Below are positions 33,556 through 45,044 of a stretch of DNA of 64,000 bases, piece after piece. The translations under genes and the position numbers were made by a program. The notes beneath the pieces were generated by a model, which was not told the DNA's origin, ran no database searches, and saw only the letters and a program-made list of their open reading frames with translations. The stretch comes from Hemerocallis citrina (Eukaryota; Streptophyta; Magnoliopsida; Asparagales; Asphodelaceae). The stretch spans positions 255,153,386 to 255,217,385 of the forward strand of contig CM030358.1 of the NCBI GenBank assembly GCA_017893485.1, written 5' to 3'. Position 1 is the stretch's first letter, and every line of letters begins with the position of its first letter.

Positions 33556-34122
33556 TGTTGTGATAAAAGACGTGTCCGAGAAACCGGTAATAATGCTACT
33601 TGTAGTTGTGATAAACTAATTTTTTATTGACAATGGAAGGAGCATGATGAGACTACACAATTCTAGATTATGGTGATTGAAAGTTTAAGTTTGCAATCTA
33701 TAGTATCAGATAGTATATATGGAAACTAGTTTTTGTCAAAAGATTAATCATAGTAACTAAGGAAATATTAGATATGAAAATTGATACTCATAATTCAATG
33801 ATATACATATCTAAGAACTAGTTAAGAGAAAAAAATATAGCAAAAACTATATGTTTGATATTCGAATTCGTATCCGTTATCCGGCAGACCGTATCCGATT
33901 CGCATCGGTATCCGAAATTTGCGGATACAGATATGATTTTTTTTCCCGAGTCATATCCGTATCCGAATCCATCTTTGGAATGCAGATACGGATGTTGGTA
34001 TAGTCAATATCCGATCCGTATCCGATCCGAAAGCATCCCTAATCTCCAATGGTGCTCTATAACTCTAAAATATAGCAAAGTTGAACTTCAATGGGGCTTT
34101 AAAACTTTAGAGCTAGCCTCAA

Positions 34123-34164
34123 GCCCCTTTATATTTGGAGAAATCTCTCCTAATATAAAGGGGC
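34123..34164. repeat. Hairpin in the Harbinger relic
   Basis: GCCCCTTTATATTTGGAGA and its near-perfect inverse are separated by four bases. A second inverted repeat with arms of about 30 bases lies at 34996-35060, next to the right TIR. Confidence 0.8.
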
Positions 34165-34507
34165 CTCTATAACACTATTCACACTTTTTTCCCCTTTTTT
34201 AATCCTCTATTTGTACACAACCTTTTTTTTACATACCACTTGTATCCTTTTTTTTAACTCTAAACTAGTTAATTAAAATCAACATTTATTAAAAAGTACT
34301 AATTATTTTTTAACAAATATTAAATAATTTTAATATTGATTAGTAATTTGTCATTATATTTAATTTTTTATTATTAATTTTGTACTAAAATTTTCAAATT
34401 AATTTTCAAATTAATATCAGACTCATTCGGATTACCCGATAATAAATAACAATGATTAAAACTAAACAACATTCATCACAAATATTGATAGATGACAAGA
34501 TTAAAAG

Positions 34508-34694
34508 TTACATCACTTCATTGTTGTGTCTTTTCCATAAATGTTCAATTAAAACATTTCGAAGTGCAAAATGATCCTCTTTGTCTTTTATCTTCTTATG
34601 TCGAGAAATGAATCCTAGGAATCGTGCGTTTTCGTTTATCTCCATAACTTCAACATTCGTAACTGATGGTGGAGTTGAAATGACAACATCTTCT
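34508..34694 (-). pseudogene. C-terminal fragment of a PIF/Harbinger-type transposase
   Basis: An uninterrupted minus-strand frame of about 60 codons ends TAA at 34510-34508. It contains FISRHKKIKDKEDHFALRN and VLIEHLWKRHNNE, the charged block followed by an IEH-W motif seen at the C-terminus of plant Harbinger-type DDE transposases. The catalytic DDE part is absent. It supports the Harbinger identity of the surrounding element. Confidence 0.65.
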
Positions 34695-35083
34695 TAATTA
34701 TTATATTATATACTTTATTATTAAATTAATTTCTAAATAATTTTACACTTGATTATTTAAAATTGTTACTACAAGTAAAAATTTCATATATAAAAATAGT
34801 TCCAAAAAGTACTAATATTAGGATCATTTTAAAGCTCTCGGCGAGATATTTCCAACGGTATAATTTTTTCCCCAAATATATTATTAATATAAGCAATTTA
34901 ATGTAAAATTTATTACAACAAAACTAATTTAAAACTCTTTTTGGGGAAAAAAACTATATTATATAAATAATAGAGGGACATGGTTGGAGTGCCCATTTAT
35001 TTTTTCATCTCTATAATGAAATATTCCTAAAAATATTCCATTATAGAGATGAGAAATAAAGCTCCGCATTGGAGATGCTCTTA

Positions 35084-35275
35084 TAAGGTATAACCAAACC
35101 AAGATATAGGTTTTAAACCCATGTTAGTTCGAGTCAACTTATGGTACATTATCATAGATCTTCTTTAGTGTATTTTAAGATACACGTTGTGTGATGAGTA
35201 TCTTAAGATTAAATGTTTTAATATGTACATCCATATTGCATATCTAGTTTCCTACATATCATGTCTGTACGATAT
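35084..35275. other. Unassigned flank between the Harbinger relic and element F
   Basis: AT-rich sequence with no ORF or repeat I can name. It is the left target flank of element F. Confidence 0.4.
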
Positions 35276-35522
35276 TGTTGCTACTTATTTCGGTGTGGGA
35301 GCAAACAGATAGTGAGTTGATAAATGATGGAAACTACTAAAAGTCAAACCTGTGCCTTGGCTGTTAAAAGAGGTTAGAGCTCCTGAGATTGAATCTGGAT
35401 CGTTGATTCACCTCATGTGATCTGAATTTTACATTTGTTGATGCGGCAGATGGACCTGCAAAAAGCCTGAAACACCGAGGCGTGGCCCCGGCGACAGACC
35501 CTCTGGCGATCAAGTCAAAATC

Positions 35523-35565
<43 letters not shown>

Positions 35566-35675
35566 AAGAGTGAAAACAGGAAAATTGTTGATTACCTGGT
35601 GACTGAAGAGGGGGAGGGGTATTTATAGGCCTGAGAGACATTCTAGAGATCGAATTGTGATCGTTGGATCTTTCA

Positions 35676-38645
35676 TGTAACTTCTGTTTTTCGTTTTTTG
35701 TATTTTTGGTATATTTTTCTCTTTCTTTGTATTTGTACTCTCTTTTATTTTTTCTGAACCGTATGTTGGAGTTGTTTTCAATATATATTCGTTTTATTTC
35801 ATTTTGAGCTTTTTGTGGTTGATTGGTCGTCCTTTTATTTCGTTCTTCATTGTTTTGTTCTTTCTTTCATTTAGTTCTTGTCATCTTCATTTTGTGTTCT
35901 TGGGTGCTTGTGGTAGTGATTGGTTTCTCATCCTATTCCCAATCCTATTGTTTGATCCCTAACAAGTTTACCAAAGCCAAATTAAAATCCAAAATCCTAT
36001 TTGATATCCTATACATTTGTATCCTATTTGAAACCCAATGAAACAAATCCCACTACTACTCCTAATTACCCACAACCCAATTTCCCATTAACCCTAATCC
36101 CCTTATATATATATCTCTAATCCCTCTCCCTAAACCCTAATCCCTAACCCTAGCCTCCACATCTCCAAACCCGGCCTCCCTCCTTGCTTGCGCTACAACC
36201 CAATGCCCAGACCCCAAGGTCGAGCCCCCCTCTCTCCGGCCTGCACTCCGATGCCGTAACACCCCACCGAGACCCCCCTCTATTGGCCATCCCGACCTCC
36301 TACACCACCATATACCACCCCAGTCTCTCTCTTGGTGATCCCTCGTGGCCGCAAGCTACTATTATTGTCATCATCTCTCTTGGATCATCTCTCTTTTGGT
36401 GGAATCGTTCGGGTGGAGATTTTCGCTCGAGTTTGCTTGGATTCATTAGTTCGTGGATTTTCGTTCGTGGGTTTTGCTCTTTATCGGGAATCCATTCCCG
36501 TTATTCTTGATTTTCATCGTTCTTCATCTTCGGTTAAGGCAAGTAACTTGTACTCAAATTCTTTTGTATGATACAAATCAAAAATACTACTTATAGTGTA
36601 GTTGGGTCTAGAGACGACTCTTGTTTGCGTTATTCTTGATGGGTTTCGTCTCTATAGTGCTATTTGATCATAGATGACTCACGACATAAAATTCGACATG
36701 AAATAACTTAGGTTTACCCGTTCTTGATTTGATCATGTATGTGGGACTTTTGTGAGAATTCATGATTTCACTGAGACCCATGTGACATACTTGGTGTGGA
36801 CATGCTAGATACCCTAATTCATGATGTTTGGACACTTGGTAGACTCGATTTCATGTTTGGTTGTGTTTTGAACAAGTGTTGTATGATATATGTTGAGTTG
36901 TTGTTAAAGGGAAAAATCTGTATTTTGTCGTTGATCTGTTTTGTTTGCTGTTTTGGACTGTCTTGAAGTCAGTATCTTAGTTCCATTATAAAACAGGAGT
37001 TTTATAGAATTTTGTCTATTTTCAAACCCCTCTGACCTTTCTCAATTTCGTTTTCATATGTGTGAGATATGAGTGTTTTACTACAGAGGTGTAGATCTTT
37101 TCCATATTTTGCTTTTGATGATTTTGATGACTAAATAATTTTGATACTTGTGCCACACATATTATTTTGGTCCAAAATATTGGTCAGTTTTTCTTTATCT
37201 ACTTAGGGATTACCCAGATTTTTCGTGGATTTATTTAATGTGTTTTCATGCTATTTTCCTGCTCTTGAATTCGTTTTCCTGATTTCTGGCTGAACCTATT
37301 TGCTGTATTCAAATTAGTTTTGAGCTATATTTTTGTGAATTAATATATGACTTATTTATACTCACAGGATTCGGTTGGGAGTCTATTTTCTAGACGTTTT
37401 GACGGATTCAGATTTTCATGCTTGTAACACTGGGAATCACTGTTTTACTACAGTATGGTCTTGCTGTCCTGAACTTGAGATTTGGATAATTTATTCTTTC
37501 ATGTATTATCTTGCAACTTGCACTTGTCACATGATCATGCCATGTTATTCTTAATATATTTTGCACATATACATACTTGTTTGACATTAATAATAAATAA
37601 TCAAGCCGGGGTATAAGGGACAGATCTAATAGTGGATAATTCAGAAACGTGTGCTCGGAAGGGGATTCACTGATCCTATGTGATTACTTGAGACATGATA
37701 CTTGATACGTGATTACTTGATACTTGCACGCAAGACACGATACTTGCCACTTGCACAACTTGACACGTGATTACATGATACATGATACTTGGAGGTTGGA
37801 GCTCGATTACTTGACTTGTCCCCGAGTATACTGCCCTCTATAGTCCACTATGAAATCTAAAGCGAAACTGTTTGCTGTAGTAACCATATAAGGTGGGCTG
37901 CATGAAGTGCTACCTAGATAGTAATCACTACAAGACTTGAAATATAATACTTAAACATGATACTTGAACATGATACATGCTTGCTTGATACTTGACTACA
38001 TGATACTTGAGACTTGAAACTTGACACTTGATACATGATTACAGGATACTTGACACTTGATGCATGTTTACATGATACTTGATTACTTGACACTTGATTC
38101 ATGCCATTTACACTTGTTTACTTTGTCATGCTAGTTGTTTATTTTGACATCATGCTCATACCATATTGCTTGTTAGTTTCCCTATGTACTTATATCTTAC
38201 ATTATAAGTGGCCCGTAACTTGCAATTGAAGGGTACTTGTTTTCTCTTTTCCTCTTTTCTGCAATCGTTGAATTGCAGATTTTGGAGAACAGGTTCCAGA
38301 CGGTATTGGTGACATGAAGTATTAGTGCTAGCTTTTATTATTATTATTTTTTGTAGCTTGCTTGAACAATATTGTATTTTGAGACTTAAATTTATTCTTG
38401 TATTTGGACAATGTGATCCAAGATATTTTTCTTATTCAGATCATGACTATTTGAGATTTATATATTTGATTTCAAGAATTCTTGTTGGTATTTTGGTTCA
38501 TATGTGATACTTTTAATTCTGACTCTGATGATTCTTGTGAATGTTGTAAAGATTCTTGAACAGCTTATGGATGATGAAAATTATTCGCTGGGCTTTTGTC
38601 GTGTATCTGTATTCCGTATTCTCTTTTGGGAAGCGGGGCATGACA
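35676..38645 (+). repeat. Solo LTR G (2.97 kb)
   Basis: It is bounded by TGTAACTTC and GGGGCATGACA with an exact TSD TTTCA at 35671-35675 and 38646-38650. Its end GGGAAGCGGGGCATGACA is the same as in A and H, so it is a Tekay-type relative. A plus-strand TATA-like TATATATATCTC lies near 36105. No coding domain is present. Confidence 0.9.
37690..38110. repeat. Low-complexity ATGATACTTGA-type repeat in LTR G
   Basis: Many imperfect copies of ATGATACTTG, GATTACTTGA and GACACTTGA run in tandem. The A LTR has a comparable GTGTATCAGTGTATCA stretch at a similar place. Confidence 0.7.
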
Positions 38646-38898
38646 TTTCATGTCTCCCCTTTGAAGAGATAAGATATCCCTGTTAGGGGATAAGAGATTT
38701 GACTCCTAGCCAACATAGGTCGTCGGGTGTCTCTCCTAGTGGGCCTAGTCTGTCACTTTTTATGGGCTTGAGAGAAGCCCATGTCTCGGAGTGGGCCCAG
38801 GCCTGTAAAATAGGCCTGTGATGGCTAATCTGGATGTAGATGCTTTGAGATCCATGCATGGATCGTACGGCTCTGATCTGCTGTGATTTTTACCATCA

Positions 38899-39300
38899 TC
38901 ATAAGCCCCCCACTCGCGGAAGGCAATTTTCTTGGCTTTTGGGAAGTAGTACATCTTATTATTAGAATCTGGCATATAATCTTAGTAGGCGGAGTATTCA
39001 GAGATACCTGGAACTGATCTATGGCTTCTAAAGGCAGTGAATATTTTACTGTATTTTTCCATATTTTTCGGATTTTTCCGAATTTTCTGGAAATTTTTCC
39101 TTAGTTCTTTGGATTTCTCCGAATTTTATGGAATGTTTTTCAATCTCAAAATCACTCTTTCGAATTTTGTAATTAATAAATTCAATTTTAATTATTTTTT
39201 CGAATTTTTTAATTATTTTTCCGAATTAAAATAATTATTTTTGCAACTTTTAATTAATTTTTCGAATTAAAAATGATTTTCAATTGATTTTCTGATTTAT
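38899..39300. other. Polypurine tract and AT-rich block of element F
   Basis: The tract abuts the LTR at 38898 (minus strand CGCGAGTGGGGGGCTTATGA). From about 39030 to 39300 the sequence is TTTTTCGAATT-rich, like the blocks in D and E. Confidence 0.75.
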
Positions 39301-39879
39301 CGAGATCTGGCTCACTTTTTGGAGCGATCTGAGGCACAGATTAGAGATGCGCTGATCTTGGCGCAATCTGAGTCGCTCATCAGGTGGCAGCGCGCACGGC
39401 GAGGGGATCCAATGGCTGTGATCTAATCTCCGCTATTTAGGGGCGACATAGCGTGATCTATGTGGCTCATCATGTGGCAGCTCGCCCACTGATGGAGATC
39501 GGACGGCAGAGAGGAGAGATCATGCCGAAAAAATTGCTGAGCGTCGATCACTGGGCTAGCATGCATTTCGTGGAGATCTCACGGACCACGCTCGTCTTCT
39601 CCCACCCCCTAGCTCGGCGAACCATTTCACCGAGCTATTTTCATCCCCTTCGATGCATAGCTCGGTGACGATTTTAGTAGGAGACTGCGGAGCTATGGGG
39701 CGGCCTTGGAGCAATGGTGAGGTGTTGACGTCGAGCTCGTTTGATCGAGCTACGTGATCGAGTGTCGTTCGAGACTTCGAAGCACTGTCTTTCGCTCGAA
39801 CTTCGACTCCGAGGCTCCGTCGACCTATGAGAGTGTCATACGAGTTCCTCTTGGTCGAATTGCAGATCTTGGAGTCCTT

Positions 39880-40300
39880 GTCGAGCTATGGATTTGCCAA
39901 GCTATGGAGATGTGGGTTTCGCCGAGCTATGGGTTCCGTGCTTTCGCCGAGCTATGGGGTTCGAGCTCTCATCGAGCTATGGGGCTTGAGCTTTTGCCGA
40001 GCTATGGGCGTAGTCACTTCGTCGAGTTATGAGGAGTTGATGCTTCCGCCGAGGTATGGAGCTCAAGTTCTCGCCAAGCTATGGCCATGGAGCTCTCGCC
40101 GAGCTATGATAGCTCGTTTTCGCCGAGCTATGCGTTCGCTCATCTCGCCGAGCTATGGTAGCTCGTTTTCGCCGAGCTATGCGTTCACTCGTCTCGCCGA
40201 GCTACGGGTGTGGAGCTCTCGCCGAGCTTTGATAGCTCGTTTTCACTGAGCTATGGTAGCTCATCATCGCTGAGCTATGGGGCTTCAAAGTTTGGCTGAG
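39880..40300. repeat. Tandem array with CGAGCTATGG core in element F
   Basis: More than ten copies of GCCGAGCTATGG or close variants occur every 30-36 bases, with variable spacers. ORFs through it are repeat products. The stretch 39301-39880 is GC-rich with no recognised content. Confidence 0.8.
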
Positions 40301-40309
40301 CTTTGGAGC

Positions 40310-41170
40310 CAACAAGCTATTTGGCGGAGCTTGAGCGAAGACCAAAGTGTTGAACTCGTTGTTTAGAGCCAAAGAGTTATTTGGTGAAGCTTGAGCGAAG
40401 ACCAAGGCATTGGACTCGTTGTGTGTAGCCTACAAGTCGTTGATGGAGCCCAAGCGGAGTGCGGAGCACTGAACTCGTTGTTTGAAGCCAACGAGTTATG
40501 GACGGAGCTCAAGCATAGAGCAAGGCATCGAACTCGTTGTTTGGGGCCAACGAGCTATAGATGGAGCTCAAGTGGCAATCAGAGCATAGAACTCGCCGTT
40601 TGGAGTCAACGAGCTATTTGGCGAAGCTTGAGCGAAGACCAAGGCATTGAACTCGTTGTTGGGAGCCGACAAGTTCTTGATGGAGTTCAAGCGGCGAGAA
40701 GAGCGCTAAACTCGTTGTTTAGGATCAACGAGTTGTCGATGGAGCTCAAGCGGCGAGCAAAGCACTGAATTCATTGTTTGGGACCAACGAGTCATTGATA
40801 GAGCTCAAGCAGCGAGCGGTGAGCAGAGCTCTGAACTCGTTGTTTAGGACCAACGAGGTGTTGATGGAGCTCAAGCGGCGAGCAGAGCGTTGAACTCGTT
40901 GTTTGGGACAAACGAGTTGTTGATGGAGCTCAAGCGGCGAGCGGAGCGCTGAACTCGTTGTTTAGGACCAACGAGTTGTTGATGGAGCTCAAGCGGCTAA
41001 CAGAGCGCTAAACTCATTGTCTGGGACAAATGAGTTGTTAATGGAGCTCAGGCGGCGAGAAGAGCGCTAAACTCGTTGTTTGGGACAAACGAGTTGTTGA
41101 TGGAGCTCAAGCAGTGAGCAGAGTGCTAAACTCGTTGGTTGCTGATGGAGCTTAAGCGGTGAGCAGAGAT
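40310..41170. repeat. About 60-bp tandem array in element F
   Basis: Roughly 15 copies of GAACTCGTTGTTTGGGACCA plus ACGAGTTGTTGATGGAGCTC plus AAGCGGCGAGCAGAGCGCT, spaced 58-61 bases. Divergence increases toward 40310. Confidence 0.85.
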
Positions 41171-42095
41171 CGAGGTGCTGGACCCTTTTCTCGATGTTGA
41201 CGAGTGGTTGGCCGGAGGAACTCAAGTGGCGTGCAGAGCGCCGAACTCATTTTTAGAGCGGATGAGTTGTGGGTATTCTGAATCTTCTTACTGTGGAAGT
41301 GAAGTCACTTGTGTTTATTCAGCGTTGGGATGATTCCATTCTTCTCTTCACTGACAAGTAGTTGCGTGCCTCGAACGAGGTTCTCTGGGACACTGAGCTT
41401 GCTCTCCTTCGTGGTGTGCTGTGCTTGACGGAGTTGGAACTCTTCTGTTTGCACGACGCTTCAAGCGAGACGGAGTTGGAGCCTGGTCAAGTGAAGGTGG
41501 TTGGATACATCTGGATTTTGCTCACCTAAGGAAGACTTGTCTTGATTATTATCATCAAGAGTTGAGGCAGCCCTATGGAGCTATTAGCTGGTAGGAGGCC
41601 GGCGAGGAGTTTGGTTTCTTTTAGGTAGAGCATCTCTCCAGTGTGTATAGTTGGAAGAACAGCTTTCATGACAGTTTGTTGTATAGTGTTCGCAGGACTT
41701 TCGGTAGCGATTCTTAGACGTGAATCGTGGAGTCATTGTAACTTTGCTATTGTAATAAGACTTGTAGTTTTTGGAATGAGAAGTCTTCTACATGCCGATG
41801 TCTTGTCCTGTGATACATCGTCTTGGGGGTTAGCTAGTCATATGAGCTGCTCTTGGGAGAGTTAGACTTTGGACTAGCCGTTTTGTATTTGCAGATGTCT
41901 ATAGTGCTACTGGATCTGAACATATGAGTTGGTGATATTTCTGTGATTTGCGGGATTCATTTCACATGCTTGACCCTTGCTGTCATGGTTGATGTATCAT
42001 CGATGGGTTCTATGTCGCTAAATAACAGGGCCTCAGGTCTGTTGCGTATAGCTTAGAGAGCTGTCAATGGTGTATGACGGAGTTTAGCATTGCTC
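41171..42095. other. Unassigned internal region of element F
   Basis: No domain or clear repeat is visible. This is where the antisense ORF would be expected by comparison with D, but I find no match to its motifs. Confidence 0.4.
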
Positions 42096-42099
42096 CGTC

Positions 42100-43040
42100 C
42101 TTAACCCAGCTAGTTGTAGGGACAACTCTGAAGAAGAGTCATATTCCAAACTTGCCGTATGGGGCCTCTGACAGATTGTAAGAGTCACATCGAATGGAAA
42201 GTTGAACCCCAGGTGCTGCTTTTTAAAAGTATTGCTAGGGTAACTTCGATCCATGATTTTTGACCTATTAATCTGTTGTTGAGAAAATTTAACTAGCTGT
42301 AGGAACAGATTGAATGGCGAGTTGAACTCTGAACGTGTGTAATTATAGGTTGCAAGAGTCACTCTGAGCCATGAACATGGATTCCAAACTTGTTAGTTTA
42401 AGTATTAACAGGTTGCAGGAGCAGTTCGAATGGCAAAGCGCACTCTGAACTTGCTTCTTTGCAAATTGACAGATTCTCTTTTGAACCATGAACATGGACT
42501 CAGAACCGGTCGTCGAGGCGTTAACGGATTGTAGGAGCAGATCGAATAGCGAAGTGCACTGTGAATTTGCGTTATTGCAAATTGTTACAGTCTCTGTCGA
42601 GCCATGGGTATGGACTCCGAATCCGGAAAACTCGCAACGAGTGTTAGGTGCTGCTTAAGTGTATAAGTGTGGCACTCAAATCATTGTTTCAGAGCCTCCA
42701 AGGAAGTTCAACTAGCTGCAGAAACAGATCGATCGGTGAGTTGTGTTCTAAACGTGCATGTTTGCACGCTGCAACTCCCGAGTTCTGGATTCCGAACTTG
42801 CGTTGAGGAAAGCTTGTAACGAGTGCCTAACGCCGCTTTAAATGTAAGTTGGGCGTATAGCTCGTTGTTTGCTTTGATGAATTAACAGGTTGCAGGAGTA
42901 GATCGAATGGCGAAGCACTCTGAACTTGTTTCATTGTAAATTGTTGTAGTAACTTCGCACTATGGATGTGGGCTCCGAACCTGTCTCGTAGGAAGCTTTT
43001 AACGATTTTGGTGCCGTTTTTGTGTACAAGTTTGGCACCC
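42100..43040. repeat. Diverged tandem repeats downstream of pol in element F
   Basis: Copies of GCAGGAGCAGxTCGAATGGC followed by ACTCTGAACTTG and GACTCCGAAC recur about every 120 bases or multiples. They resemble the 214-bp repeat of element D (GGAGCAGTTCCGAATGGCGAG, GGACTCCGAACC) in sequence and position. Confidence 0.65.
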
Positions 43041-45039
43041 AACTCGTTGTACTTCACAAGGTGTTCTACTTTCCAAGTCCCTATTGATATCTTCTTGCCC
43101 CCCGGGTCTTCAAGTTGATGAGCCGTCAGGCGAACAACTTGGTAGACCTTGCCTGGAATTGCCTATTTTGGAGGGAGCCCCCAATTGTTTTGCATAGTGA
43201 AAGAGGAATCTTCTAATGCACCATTGTGTTTAGGTATGACTATTTGTCTTCGTTGAACAAGTGAAGTGGCTTCGGGTGAGGGATTTAGGTTTATTATTGT
43301 GTCATGATGAGAACTAGTTTGGACCTGGTGAAAGATGAGGTGTCAAGTTTGGAAGTTCTTGGTAAAGTTGGTTATGGCAGAGGCTTCAAGCTAGTTTACT
43401 GTTTTTGAATTATTGTGACTACTTTTTGGTGGTGACTCTATGGCGTCGAGGGGGAGAATGGAGCCCCCCATTGTAGCGGTGTAACATGCTCGTGCCGTAT
43501 GTTGGCTTCCTACAGCTTGGCCTACGCCAGCTGTTGTTGGAAACTTCATTTTCATGTGAAATGCGGAGGCAACTGCATGGAATGCCGCTAGGCTGGGACG
43601 GCCGAATATAGCATTGTATGCAGCTTTGACATCGATTACCATAAAGTCCAGTGCTTCTGTTTGAATAGTGGGGGCTTTCCCTGCTGTTACGTTGAGTGCG
43701 ACAATTCTCTCGACTTGGACAGGTGCACCAGAGGAGTCATGAAGTGTATAACCGGCTGGCTTGAGTCAGTCTTGAGAGAGCTTGAGATCCTGAAATGTGG
43801 CCATGAAGAGGATGTTTACTGAGCTGCCATTGTCCACCAGGATGCGGCGTATCTCATGATTTAGCATGCAAAGGTTTATGACCAATGCGTCACAATGAGG
43901 TGTTTGGATGGCTTCTAAGTCCTTGTCGGAGAAAGATATCGGGATCCCGGTGCATTTGGCAGGTGGAATGTTATCTATGGAGTTAACTTTGCTGATGAAA
44001 GCTTTGTGGGAGGAGTTGGAATCTCCCCCCATTGGGTCTTCATGAATAGAGTGGAGGATGGTCATGTGTTCAGAGTCTTGCGACTCGCATGACCTCTGCT
44101 GACGCTTATTAGCCCTTCGGGACGGAGGATTTTCGGCGTTGTTGTCTTTCTGAACGAAGTTGGAGAGATAGCCCCTGTGAATCAGGGCTTCCGGTTCTTC
44201 TTTAAGGGTTCGACAGTTGTCAGTAGTGTGTCCATGATCTCTGTGAAATGTGCACCACTTATTTTTGTCTCTTCTTTTGCTAGACGTTGACATCGTGGAG
44301 GGGAAGTCCGATTATTCTGTCCTTCTCCACTTCCATGAGGATGGCTGATATGCTTGCATTGAGAGTAGTGAATTTGTCGATGCGTGACTCTAGACTTGGA
44401 TGGCGTGAACTTGCATCGTTTTTCTAAAATATCCTGAGTTCTTCCTCGCTTGTGTTCCTCCGTTTGTTCCCGAAAGATGAATCGTTCTTGCCTTGAGGGT
44501 AGAGAGCTTCCTCGGCCCTGATATACTTGTCACTCCTTTTCAGGAGCGTAGTGAAACTTTTGGGTGGCTTTTTGGCAAGGGAGGCTTTCAGGTCTTTGTT
44601 AGTGATGTTGTGGCAAAAGAGCTGCAGTTGCGACTGAAGTGTTCAAGGTAGAAATTAACCTTGCTTCAGTTGATAAATGCTTGACGAAGTCCTTTGGCAG
44701 TTCTCCATCTTCTTGCTTTAGTTTTGGCAAGGAGACACTAGTTTTTTCAGTTCTCTGGCTAGTAACGAAGTGTGAAATGAAGAGTTACTCGAGCTGATCG
44801 AAAAAAAATGTGGATTCGGGTGTCAGATGTGAATACCATTCCCTAGTTGATCATTTCAGTGTAGCGGGAAATGTCCGACACATGAGTGCATGGTAGCGTT
44901 ATACAACATCATAAGTGTTTTAAAGCTCTCGATGTGGTCCGTTGGGTTCGATTCCCCGTTGTAGGATTCAAATTGAGGAGCTTTGAAGTCCCTTGGAACA
45001 GGTGCATCGAGGATGGTTTTGCTGAAGGGACGTTGATTT
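43040..45039 (-). pseudogene. gag-protease of element F fused to an integrase C-terminus
   Basis: On the minus strand 45039-44294 is a frameshifted Gag core, with SLAKKPPKSF and SDKYIRAEEA matching D. The zinc-knuckle-like segment KWCTFHRDHGHTTDNC and the linker lie in the open frame 44293-43766. Protease has ILVDNGSSVNILF, and the open frame 43642-43391 has AAYNAIFGRPSLAAFH. After about 43390 the next recognisable block, at about 43175-43040, is the integrase end (VYQVVRLTAHQLEDPGGKK, GTWKVEHL), equivalent to YKISKVIRPGAYKLED in D. RT, both RNase H domains and the integrase core (about 2.7 kb) are missing. Gag could have been made by the parent; this copy cannot move without help. Confidence 0.8.
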
Positions 45040-45044
45040 GGGCG

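Larger units (their letters stand above)
31736..34041. mobile_element. Non-autonomous hAT-like element carrying a captured gene fragment
   Basis: The ends are TAGGGATGCTCTCGGATA and its inverse TCCGAAAGCATCCCTA, resembling the Ac-type hAT TIR (TAGGGATG). Both subterminal 200-base regions are packed with GGATACGGATA-type repeats in opposite orientation, a hAT hallmark. The right flank ATCTCCAA and left flank ATCTCA fit an 8-bp TSD with a 2-base loss on the left. Joining the flanks restores a Harbinger TIR. No transposase is present. Confidence 0.8.
31726..35080. mobile_element. PIF/Harbinger-like relic with a hAT insert
   Basis: Terminal inverted repeats are TAGCATCTC(CAATG) on the left, split by the hAT element, and CATTGGAGATGCTC on the right (35067-35080). 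Each end is flanked by TTA (31723-31725 and 35081-35083), the 3-bp TSD typical of PIF/Harbinger. Without the hAT the element is about 1.05 kb. Its interior holds the C-terminal end of a Harbinger-type transposase (34694-34508) and two strong hairpins. It is a deletion derivative that cannot move alone. Confidence 0.7.
35276..38898 (-). repeat. 3' LTR of element F, split by solo LTR G
   Basis: Segments 35276-35675 and 38646-38898 together match 48813-49422 base for base over long runs, including TTTTTACCATCA at the end. A minus-strand TATA box lies at 35627-35620, and an (AG)n tract of 36 bases at 35527-35562 is shorter in the other LTR. Confidence 0.9.

Noticed and set aside
31736..34041. An intact host gene at the RING-like exon
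   Set aside because: The frame stops after 48 codons, no further exons follow, and hAT-type inverted termini bound the fragment.
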